DNA of 13,889 bases from Citromicrobium sp. (lineage in GTDB: Bacteria; Pseudomonadota; Alphaproteobacteria; Sphingomonadales; Sphingomonadaceae), in assembly GCA_002712945.1 (NCBI GenBank), contig PAVA01000010.1, positions 1-13,889 of the forward strand, read 5' to 3'. The notes beneath the pieces are model-generated. The model saw nothing but the letters and a program-made list of their open reading frames with translations, was not told the origin of the DNA and searched no databases. How positions within the stretch are numbered: the first letter of the stretch is position 1; every line of letters starts with the position of its first letter. Both the position numbers and the translations under genes were made by a program. Below, piece by piece: positions 8,435-13,889 of the stretch.

Positions 8435-8471
8435 AAAAAGGAAAAAGCCCGGAATTCCGTCGGAATCAGGG
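8435..8471 (-). terminator. Rho-independent-like terminator after the uncharacterised membrane-anchored gene
   Basis: Directly after the TAA at 8474-8472 the minus strand reads a stem ATTCC-GAC-GGAAT (8466-8454), flanked by CCC and GGG that can extend the pairing imperfectly, then T5-CC-T5 at 8446-8435. Hairpin plus U-rich tract at a gene end is the classical layout. It should separate this upstream gene block from mraZ, although the short perfect stem (5 bp) may leave it leaky. Confidence 0.6.
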
Positions 8472-9248
8472 TTAACTGCCAGAGCCGTCCCCGATGGTCC
8501 CCAACAAAGCCCAAAAAGCTTCGGATGCATCCGCAGCGCGCGACCCACGCTCGAAGAGGGTCGCATCGGCAAGCAGCACCGCGCGGCCCGCCCCAATGCT
8601 GCAAACCGCCACCAGCCCCTCGTATCGAAGCGCGCAATCCGCTGGATCGCCGCCCGCCGGAGACCGCAGCGCAAAGCGCCCGCCGAGCACGACCGGGATT
8701 TCCCGGTCCCCGATCCGGACCTGCCGTTCCGCATCGTCCCCGTGAATCCCCGATCCGCCCGGTGCCTCCAGTTCGAGGCCCCACCGCGCCTGGATCGGCC
8801 CCGTGACCGCGATGGCCTGGGGATTGCGCGGGTCGCCCAGCGCGAAGCGCGGTTCGCTCGTCAGCATCGGGTCCGCGACGAGCAGCACCTTGCCGCCACC
8901 GCGCACCCAGTCATCCAGCGCGACATTCTCCGCCGGGGTCAGCGCACGCGGCTGGATCAGCAGCAGGATATCGACTCCGGCGAGGCTGGCCGGATCGAGC
9001 AGGTCGAGGGCTGCGAGGCTGTTGCCCTGCTCCACCGCCTGCCGCAGCCAATGCGGCTCGCCGGTCTGTGGCGACAGCGCATCCGCCACGCTGGCCTGCG
9101 GCGCGCGGTAGATCGGCAGCGAGGTCATCAGCCCGAAGCGCTCACCCTCGATCGTCTGTGGCCGCTCCGCAGGGGCCAGCATGATCGCTCCCGCCACTCC
9201 CAGCGCCAGCAGTCCGCCGAGCCCGGCGGCCGGCAGCAGCCTATTCAA
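8472..9248 (-). CDS. Uncharacterised membrane-anchored protein, GldG/DUF4350-like
   Basis: From a TTG at 9248 the protein has 258 residues: an N-terminal hydrophobic anchor or uncleaved signal (about 4-25), then a soluble domain. Its core reads VDILLLIQPRALTPAENVALDDWVRGGGKVLLVADP (split: VDILLLIQPRALTP at 92-105, LDDWVRGGGKVLLVADP at 111-127). This pattern of a strand, a helix ending in GGG and a second strand resembles the GATase-like fold of GldG-type and DUF4350 proteins linked to uncharacterised ABC transporters. I assign no function. The TTG overlaps the stop of the upstream small gene by 8 nt and is my preferred start. An ATG at 9341 would overlap that gene by about 100 nt, and the Met at 9183 would lose the anchor. 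A terminator-like hairpin follows. Confidence 0.7.
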   Translation of the reverse strand: MNRLLPAAGLGGLLALGVAGAIMLAPAERPQTIEGERFGLMTSLPIYRAPQASVADALSPQTGEPHWLRQAVEQGNSLAALDLLDPASLAGVDILLLIQPRALTPAENVALDDWVRGGGKVLLVADPMLTSEPRFALGDPRNPQAIAVTGPIQARWGLELEAPGGSGIHGDDAERQVRIGDREIPVVLGGRFALRSPAGGDPADCALRYEGLVAVCSIGAGRAVLLADATLFERGSRAADASEAFWALLGTIGDGSGS

Positions 9249-9582
9249 TGGGGGCGCCCTCGCCCGTTTCGGGCAGCACGGGGCCTTCGGGGATCGGTTC
9301 GTCCTCGGGCTGTTCGGGAAGATCGGGGACGACACCCGCATCGCTCAGCGGATCGCTGGTGCCCTGCGTGGCGCTCGGCTCGACCGTGGGGGCCGCTTCG
9401 GGCACCGCGGTTTCCTCGTTCTCCAGCGCGCGCGTGGTGAAGACCTGCGCAATCCCGACCGCGACGATCACCATCAGGATGCCGCCGACACCCGTACGCA
9501 GACGCTGCATCACGTCGGAGTCCAGCGGCGCATCCTGCGCATCCTCCGCCGGGTCGCGGTCGCTATCGGGAACAAGGGCCAT
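9241..9582 (-). CDS. Small single-pass membrane protein with acidic, proline-rich tail, unknown function
   Basis: The 113-residue product has an acidic N-terminus (about 1-25, many Asp), one hydrophobic segment (about 32-48, GVGGILMVIVAVGIAQVF), and a C-terminal tail of about 60 residues rich in Pro, Glu and Ala with almost no basic residues. With TTRAL after the segment and RLRT before it, the orientation is hard to fix. I recognise no family. The ATG at 9582 is chosen because the frame upstream of it (to 9708) runs into the end of the cysK-like gene. The spacer to that gene is 32 bp with no obvious Shine-Dalgarno. Its stop overlaps the start of the next gene, so the two are probably translated together and may act together at the membrane. 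Confidence 0.65.
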   Translation of the reverse strand: MALVPDSDRDPAEDAQDAPLDSDVMQRLRTGVGGILMVIVAVGIAQVFTTRALENEETAVPEAAPTVEPSATQGTSDPLSDAGVVPDLPEQPEDEPIPEGPVLPETGEGAPIE

Positions 9583-9614
9583 GGCGGGCGAAACTATCGG
9601 GCGTGGCGGCCCCG

Positions 9615-10640
9615 TCAATCTTTCAGCCAGTCGAACACCGGCAGATCCTTTTCGCGCAGCCACTCGGCATTGAAGATCGTCGAGAGATAGCGGAAGCCGC
9701 TGTCGCACAGGATCGTGGCGACGCGCGGGGCTTCATGGCCCTCGGAGACCAGCTGCCTGCCGAGCGCCACCGCACCCGCGATGTTGATGCCCGAGGACAG
9801 GCCGAGGCACAGCCCTTCCTCGCGCAGCAGCCGCGCGACCCATTCGAGCCCTTCCTCGTCGGATATGCGGAACTGCGTATCGACCGGCGCGCCGTCGAGA
9901 TTGGCGGTGATCCGGCCCTGCCCGATTCCCTCGGCCACCGAAGACCCTTCAGCCTCCAGCTCGCCATGGGCGTAGTAGTTATACAGCGCCGCGCCGTGCG
10001 GATCGGTCAACGCGATGCGGACATTCTCGTCCTTTTCCTTCAGCCCCAGGCCTACCCCTGCAATCGTGCCGCCGGTGCCCGCCGCACAGGTGAACCCGTC
10101 GATCCGGCCTTCCATCTGCTCCCAGATTTCGGGCGCGGTGCTTTCGATATGCGCCTTGCGGTTTGCAGTGTTGTCGAACTGGTTGGCCCACACCGCGCCC
10201 TCGGTCTCTTCGGCGAGACGGCGCGAGGTGTGGACGAAGTGGCCCGGATTGGCGAACTTGGTCGGCGGGACCAGCACCAGCTCTGCCCCCAGCGCGCGCA
10301 GCGTGTCCATCTTCTCGCGCGCCTGATTGTCGGGCATCACGATGATGGTCTTGTAGCCGAGGGCGTTGGCCACGAGCGCGATCCCGATCCCCGTATTGCC
10401 CGCCGTCCCTTCGACCACGGTGCCGCCGGGCTTGAGCACGCCGCGCGCCTCGGCATCGCGGATGATCCACAGGGCCGCGCGGTCCTTCACCGAACCGCCG
10501 GGGTTGGCGAACTCGCACTTGCCGTAGATGTCGCAGCCCGCAGCCTCGCTCGGCCCTTCCAGCCGGACGAGCGGAGTATTGCCGATCAGGTCGAGCGCCT
10601 TTTCCAGCGGACGGGGCGGCGGCGAAGCGGAAGCAATCAT
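9615..10640 (-). CDS. cysK: Cysteine synthase A family PLP-dependent enzyme
   Basis: The fold type II PLP enzyme of 341 residues resembles O-acetylserine sulfhydrylase, which makes cysteine from O-acetylserine and sulfide in the cytoplasm. IGNTPLVRL is at 19-27, NPGGSVKDR with the PLP Schiff-base Lys52 at 46-54, the substrate loop TAGNTG at 79-84, the phosphate loop GTGGT at 188-192, and CDSGFRYLST at 312-321 with Ser314 facing the pyridine nitrogen. The substrate loop has Ala where enteric CysK and CysM have Ser (TSGNT). The C-terminus lacks the CBS domains of cystathionine beta-synthase. The ATG at 10640 follows a GAGGGG stretch. The ferredoxin gene lies 75 bp upstream on the same strand. 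A cystathionine synthase or another sulfhydrylase remains possible. Confidence 0.88.
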   Translation of the reverse strand: MIASASPPPRPLEKALDLIGNTPLVRLEGPSEAAGCDIYGKCEFANPGGSVKDRAALWIIRDAEARGVLKPGGTVVEGTAGNTGIGIALVANALGYKTIIVMPDNQAREKMDTLRALGAELVLVPPTKFANPGHFVHTSRRLAEETEGAVWANQFDNTANRKAHIESTAPEIWEQMEGRIDGFTCAAGTGGTIAGVGLGLKEKDENVRIALTDPHGAALYNYYAHGELEAEGSSVAEGIGQGRITANLDGAPVDTQFRISDEEGLEWVARLLREEGLCLGLSSGINIAGAVALGRQLVSEGHEAPRVATILCDSGFRYLSTIFNAEWLREKDLPVFDWLKD

Positions 10641-10664
10641 GCCCCTCGCTTAGACCTTCTGCAC

Positions 10665-10683
10665 ATCGCGCAGCAACCGCGAT
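10665..10683. repeat. Perfect hairpin ATCGCG/CGCGAT in the fdx-cysK spacer
   Basis: Arms at 10665-10670 and 10678-10683 are exact inverted complements around a 7-base loop. It is the second of two tandem hairpins seen by RNA polymerase travelling from fdx to cysK and lies about 25 bp before the cysK ATG. No U tract follows, so it is more plausibly an RNA-stability or attenuation element than a terminator, if it has a role. Confidence 0.5.
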
Positions 10684-10693
10684 AAACTTGTCG

Positions 10694-10708
10694 GGCGCGA
10701 ACCGCGCC
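10694..10708. repeat. Perfect hairpin GGCGCG/CGCGCC just after the ferredoxin gene
   Basis: Arms at 10694-10699 and 10703-10708 pair completely around a 3-base loop, starting 8 bp after the fdx stop. On the minus strand it is followed by CGACAAGTTTAT, only weakly T-rich, so at best it is a partial terminator for fdx. Confidence 0.5.
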
Positions 10709-10715
10709 TTGCGCG

Positions 10716-11033
10716 TCAGTCTTCCTCGGCGATCCGCACCTTCAGTCCGTCGAGGTCCTCGGTAAACTCGATCTGGCACGACAGGCGCGAGGTTTCGTCG
10801 CGGTCATCGCTGCTTTCGAGCAGGTCGTCCTCGTCTTCGCTCATTTCCGGCAGCTTGCCGGCGAAGGCGGGATCGACATGGACATGGCAGGTGGCGCAGG
10901 AACAGCAGCCGCCGCACAGCGCCAGCAGTTCGTCGAACCCGTTGTCGCGGATCGCCTCCATCACCGTCAGGCCGTTTTCGACCTCGATCGTGCGCTCGGT
11001 TCCACTCCGGTCAACCACGGTAAGCTTGGGCAT
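10716..11033 (-). CDS. [2Fe-2S] ferredoxin, adrenodoxin type
   Basis: This small cytoplasmic electron carrier (105 residues) has the vertebrate/bacterial adrenodoxin-type cluster motif C-x5-C-x2-C-x36-C: Cys40, Cys46, Cys49 and Cys86 in [17 protein letters not shown] and LSCQIEF. Cys43 and Cys44 are extra cysteines within the loop. The acidic stretch [16 protein letters not shown] (65-80) is the usual surface for docking a ferredoxin reductase and P450-type or other partners, which are not encoded nearby. The ATG at 11033 has a good Shine-Dalgarno (GAAGGA) ten bases upstream. A longer frame to 11081 lacks one and adds residues not seen in the family. The gene is divergent from the glycosylase gene and lies 75 bp upstream of the cysK-like gene. 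Confidence 0.93.
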   Translation of the reverse strand: MPKLTVVDRSGTERTIEVENGLTVMEAIRDNGFDELLALCGGCCSCATCHVHVDPAFAGKLPEMSEDEDDLLESSDDRDETSRLSCQIEFTEDLDGLKVRIAEED

Positions 11034-11155
11034 CGACTGTCCTTCTATATCCACGGGGCCGCGCAATGGGCGCCCCGCCATTGACGCGGCTGCTAAAAGC
11101 TGCGTTTCGGCTTGGCAAGATCGACGAACGAGACAGCGGGCAGGAGAGAGCCGAA

Positions 11156-11773
11156 ATGGGCCTCAGCGCAACGCAGATACGTGACGGCCTCGACGCGGTT
11201 GCCGAGCGTGACGCACGGGTCGCGCGCGCCCTTGCCATCGCGGGCTATCCGGAGCCGCGCATCCGCGAACGCGGGCATCGCACGCTGCTGCGCACGATCG
11301 TCGGCCAGCAGGTCAGCGTGGCCGCCGCCGACAGCGTGTGGGCCAAGCTGGAAGCAGAGATCGGCAGCGAGATGGCACCCGAAAAGATCGTGGGGGCGGA
11401 CTTCGACACGCTTCGTGCCTGCGGCCTCTCGCGCCAGAAGCAGGGCTATGCGCGGAGCTTGTGCGAGCTGGTCGCGGCGAAGGAACTGGACCTTGCGAAC
11501 CTGCCCGAAGACGACGAGGCGGCGATTGCCGAACTGACCAAGATCAAGGGCATCGGGCGCTGGTCGGCCGAGATATACCTCCTGTTCGCCGAAGGCCGCC
11601 CCGATATCTGGCCCGCGGGCGACCTGGCCGTGCAGAAGGCTGTCGGGCGGATCGCCGGGCTGGAGGATATGCCGAGCGAGAAGGAGACCCGCGCGATCGC
11701 GCAGGACTGGCAGCCACATCGCGGCGCGATGGCGATTTTCACCTGGCACGCCTATTCGATCCCCACGCTCTAG
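11156..11773 (+). CDS. DNA-3-methyladenine glycosylase II family protein (HhH-GPD base excision repair)
   Basis: This enzyme class removes alkylated purines such as 3-methyladenine, leaving an abasic site for repair. The 205-residue product has the HhH-GPD layout: [19 protein letters not shown] near 44-62, a helix-hairpin-helix [10 protein letters not shown] at 129-138, and the catalytic aspartate Asp156 in [11 protein letters not shown], followed by [14 protein letters not shown] near 185-198. It lacks the N-terminal domain of E. coli AlkA (282 residues), so it is the short AlkA-like type. The ATG at 11156 is preceded by a strong AGGAGAG; the earlier in-frame ATG at 11066 lacks such a site and lies in the divergent promoter region. 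That 122-bp spacer contains TTGACG at 11081-11086, a possible -35, but no clear -10. I see no adaptive-response (Ada) partner. Confidence 0.92.
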   Translation: MGLSATQIRDGLDAVAERDARVARALAIAGYPEPRIRERGHRTLLRTIVGQQVSVAAADSVWAKLEAEIGSEMAPEKIVGADFDTLRACGLSRQKQGYARSLCELVAAKELDLANLPEDDEAAIAELTKIKGIGRWSAEIYLLFAEGRPDIWPAGDLAVQKAVGRIAGLEDMPSEKETRAIAQDWQPHRGAMAIFTWHAYSIPTL

Positions 11774-11780
11774 CGAGGCC

Positions 11781-11813
11781 GGCCCACGGTACGGAATGTC
11801 AATGGGCCTTTAC
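11781..11813 (+). terminator. Weak terminator-like inverted repeat after the glycosylase gene
   Basis: GGCCCA (11781-11786) and TGGGCC (11803-11808) pair around a 16-base loop and are followed by TTTACTGT. The stem is short, the loop long and the T run only three bases, so this is a poor match to an intrinsic terminator. Confidence 0.3.
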
Positions 11814-11869
11814 TGTGTGACAAGCTTGGTTTACCATGCTCCCCAGTTGGAATTGCAAGGAGAGGCACC

Positions 11870-13889
11870 ATGTTCATGACCCGCAAGATCGCTCGCACTA
11901 CGATTCTGGCCACCGGTTGCGCAGCCGCAGCGCTGTCGCTAGCCGCCGGGCCCTCCATCGCCCAATCGGGAGACACCATGACCGCGCCTTCGCCAACCAC
12001 CTCCGCCCCGCTGATCCCGCGCGACGCCCTGTTCGGCAATCCCAGCCGCGCGGGCGCCCAGATCAGCCCGGACGGCGAATGGCTCGCCTGGCTTGCCCCC
12101 TCCAACGGGGTGCTCAACGTATGGATGGCGCCCGCCTCCGACCCGGACGATGCGAAGGTGATGACGAGCGCCACCGAGCGCCCCATCCGCGAATATTTCT
12201 GGGCGCCCGACAGCGGCAGCCTGCTCTACGTGCAGGACAAGGGCGGCGACGAAAATTTCCTGCTCTACGGCATCAATATCGAAACCGGCGCGGAAACGAC
12301 CCTGACGCCCTTCGAGAACACACGCGTCCAGCTGGTCGGCGCATCGGACACGATCAAGGACACGGTGCTGGTCGGCCTCAACAACCGTGATCCGCGCTTC
12401 CACGATGTCCACCTGCTCGATCTCAACACCGGCGAACTCACCCAGCTGATCGAGAACAACGGCTATGCCGGGTTCGTCGCCGACGACAATCTCGACCTGC
12501 GCCTTGCGGTGCGGCCCAATGCAGGCGGCGGGATGGATTTCTTCCGGGTCGAGAACAACGAGGTTGCCGCAGAGCCCTTCTCCTCGACCGACCTGGAAGA
12601 CTCGCTGACCACCAGCCCCGCCGGCTTCACCCGCGACGGCAACACGCTCTACTGGCTCGACAGCCGCGGGCGCGATACCGCCGCGCTAGTCGCAATGGAC
12701 TGGAACACCGGCGAAACCCGCGTGATCGCGGAGAACGACAAGGCCGATATCGGCGGCACGATCCGCGATAACGACACCGGCGAGGTGGAAGCCTACTCGG
12801 TCTACTACCTGAAGCGCGAATGGACCGCGATCGACCCCGAGATCGAGGCCGCGCTGACCTTCCTCGAAGAGAATCTCGAAGGCGAGTTCGGGATCGGATC
12901 GCGTACCGACGACGACCGCAAGTGGATCGTGGGCAACGACCCCGTCACCGGGCCCAGCGCGAGCTACCTGTTCGATCGCGACGCGGGCACGCTGACGAAG
13001 CTCTACGTCACCCGGCCCGAGCTGGAGGGCGCGCCGCTGCAGCCGATGCACCCGGTCGAGATCACCAGCCGCGACGGGCTGACCCTGCCGAGCTATCTCA
13101 CCCTGCCGCCGGGCAGCGACAGCGACGCGGACGGCGTGCCCGATGCGCCCGTGCCGATGGTGTTGCTGGTTCATGGCGGGCCGTGGGCGCGCGACGGCTA
13201 TGGCTACAACTCCTACCACCAGTGGCTCGCCAATCGCGGCTACGCGGTGCTGTCGACCAATTTCCGTGGCTCGACCGGCTTCGGCAAGGACTTCATCTCG
13301 GCGGGCAACCTCGAATGGGGTCGCAAGATGCACGACGACCTGATCGACGCGGTCGACTGGGCGGTGAAGCGCGGGGTCACGAAGGACGATAGCGTCGCGA
13401 TCATGGGTGGCTCCTACGGCGGATACGCCACGCTCGCCGGGCTGACCTTCACGCCGGATGAGTTCGCCTGCGGGGTCGACATCGTCGGCCCGTCCAACCT
13501 CGAAACGCTGCTATCCACCATCCCGCCCTACTGGGAGCCGGTCGTGGCGCAGTTCCACGAGCGGATGGGCAACCCCAACACGGAGGAAGGCCTGGCGCTG
13601 CTGAAGGAACGCAGCCCGCTCTATTCGGCGGACAAGATCACCAAGCCGCTGCTGATCGGCCAGGGCGCAAACGATCCGCGCGTCAACCAGGCGGAAAGCG
13701 ACCAGATCGTCGCCGCGATGAAGGAAAACGACATCCCGGTGACCTACGTGCTGTTCCCCGACGAAGGGCACGGCTTCGCCCGGCCGGAGAACAATATCGC
13801 GTTCAACGCCGTGGCCGAAAACTTCCTCGCGACCTGTCTTGGCGGGGGCGGCCGGACGCCGGGCGAGACGCCCGCCCCGCCCGCCCCCC
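11870..13889 (+). CDS. Exported S9-family (prolyl oligopeptidase) serine peptidase, 3' end cut by window
   Basis: S9 peptidases cleave short peptides, often after proline. Residues 1-31 look like a Sec signal peptide (basic start, Ala/Leu core, likely cut after PSIA), so it should act in the periplasm. A beta-propeller region follows (about 50-390; ISPDGEWLAWLAP, WAPDSGSLLY and GFTRDGNTLYWLD are propeller-blade style), then the alpha/beta-hydrolase domain: VHGGPWARDGYG near 434-445, nucleophile Ser515 in GGSYGGYA, Asp602 in GANDPRVN and His634 in DEGHGF. The catalytic triad is therefore complete. The ATG at 11870 follows AAGGAG. The frame is open to the last base (673 codons), and only a short C-terminal end should be missing. 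A loop DSDADGVPD at 417-425 matches DxDxDGxxD. The final codons are odd (Gly/Pro-rich). Exact substrate is unknown. Confidence 0.92.
   Translation, partial: MFMTRKIARTTILATGCAAAALSLAAGPSIAQSGDTMTAPSPTTSAPLIPRDALFGNPSRAGAQISPDGEWLAWLAPSNGVLNVWMAPASDPDDAKVMTSATERPIREYFWAPDSGSLLYVQDKGGDENFLLYGINIETGAETTLTPFENTRVQLVGASDTIKDTVLVGLNNRDPRFHDVHLLDLNTGELTQLIENNGYAGFVADDNLDLRLAVRPNAGGGMDFFRVENNEVAAEPFSSTDLEDSLTTSPAGFTRDGNTLYWLDSRGRDTAALVAMDWNTGETRVIAENDKADIGGTIRDNDTGEVEAYSVYYLKREWTAIDPEIEAALTFLEENLEGEFGIGSRTDDDRKWIVGNDPVTGPSASYLFDRDAGTLTKLYVTRPELEGAPLQPMHPVEITSRDGLTLPSYLTLPPGSDSDADGVPDAPVPMVLLVHGGPWARDGYGYNSYHQWLANRGYAVLSTNFRGSTGFGKDFISAGNLEWGRKMHDDLIDAVDWAVKRGVTKDDSVAIMGGSYGGYATLAGLTFTPDEFACGVDIVGPSNLETLLSTIPPYWEPVVAQFHERMGNPNTEEGLALLKERSPLYSADKITKPLLIGQGANDPRVNQAESDQIVAAMKENDIPVTYVLFPDEGHGFARPENNIAFNAVAENFLATCLGGGGRTPGETPAPPAP

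Larger units (their letters stand above)
8155..8471. other. Non-coding control region between the upstream gene block and mraZ (317 bp)
   Basis: No open frame here looks like a protein. Those that cross it are shadows of mraZ or of the gene starting at 9248. From right to left it holds a terminator-like hairpin (8435-8471), an A/T-richer stretch around 8300-8360 that is unusual for this G+C-rich window, a candidate -10 element (8341-8346), a repeat array (8289-8333), an otherwise unremarkable leader, and the mraZ ribosome-binding site. It is the only sizeable intergenic gap in the window and the likely place where dcw transcription starts. Confidence 0.75.

Noticed and set aside
8129..8734. 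Minus-strand frame containing SSSVGRA, a peptide often produced by translating across tRNA genes
   Set aside because: The matching DNA around 8540-8600 lies inside the uncharacterised gene coding sequence and shows no tRNA cloverleaf or acceptor pairing. The resemblance is coincidental.
11066..11155. Longer glycosylase start at ATG 11066 and longer ferredoxin start at 11081
   Set aside because: Both would overlap within the divergent spacer. The downstream starts (11156 and 11033) each have a clear Shine-Dalgarno and fit family N-termini.
11774..11869. Promoter before the S9 peptidase (GTGACA and TTGGTT hexamers)
   Set aside because: Neither hexamer has a -10-like sequence at 16-18 bp, so I do not report a promoter, although one may exist.
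11918..11920. Lipoprotein signal (Cys17 of the S9 peptidase, ATGC)
   Set aside because: The residue at -3 is Ala rather than Leu and a further hydrophobic Ala/Leu stretch follows the Cys, so ordinary signal peptidase I cleavage near residue 31 fits better.
1..13889. Mobile elements, CRISPR arrays, tRNA or rRNA genes, toxin-antitoxin or defence genes
   Set aside because: No transposase, repeat-spacer pattern, cloverleaf, rRNA-like sequence or known defence domain was seen on either strand.

Overview
The window (about 66% G+C by eye) looks like chromosomal DNA of an alphaproteobacterium, most likely a sphingomonad of the Erythrobacter type. The pointers are the gene order mraZ-rsmH-ftsL-ftsI-murE-murF-mraY-murD, the FtsL and MurD sequence style, the fdx and cysK-like genes beside it, and frequent GTG starts. 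The assignment rests on remembered family sequences, not on a search.

Layout. Positions 1-8154 (minus strand) hold the front half of the dcw cell-wall and division cluster: mraZ, rsmH, ftsL, ftsI, murE, murF, mraY and the first 147 codons of murD, which leaves the window at its left edge. Six of the seven junctions overlap (GTGA, ATGA, TAATG or 8 nt), so the block should be one transcript with coupled translation. Its products regulate the operon (MraZ), modify 16S rRNA (RsmH), build the divisome (FtsL, FtsI) and make the lipid I precursor (MurE, MurF, MraY, MurD). Positions 8155-8471 are a non-coding control region: a candidate terminator for the upstream genes, a candidate -10 box, and an array of 10-bp-spaced GGGA-type repeats that looks like an MraZ operator.

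Positions 8472-11033 (minus strand) hold four genes reading toward the dcw cluster: an adrenodoxin-type [2Fe-2S] ferredoxin, a cysteine synthase family enzyme, a small acidic single-pass membrane protein and an uncharacterised membrane-anchored protein. The ferredoxin and cysK-like genes are separated by 75 bp carrying two perfect hairpins.

From 11034 rightward the strand switches. A 122-bp divergent spacer leads to a plus-strand DNA-3-methyladenine glycosylase of the HhH-GPD family, then an exported S9-family serine peptidase that runs off the right edge with its catalytic Ser, Asp and His all present.

No mobile element, CRISPR array, tRNA, rRNA or defence system was seen. Most of the window is ordinary core genome. 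The points most worth a second look are the putative MraZ operator, a strong hairpin early in mraZ, the uncharacterised two-gene pair next to the dcw cluster, and the odd right edge.
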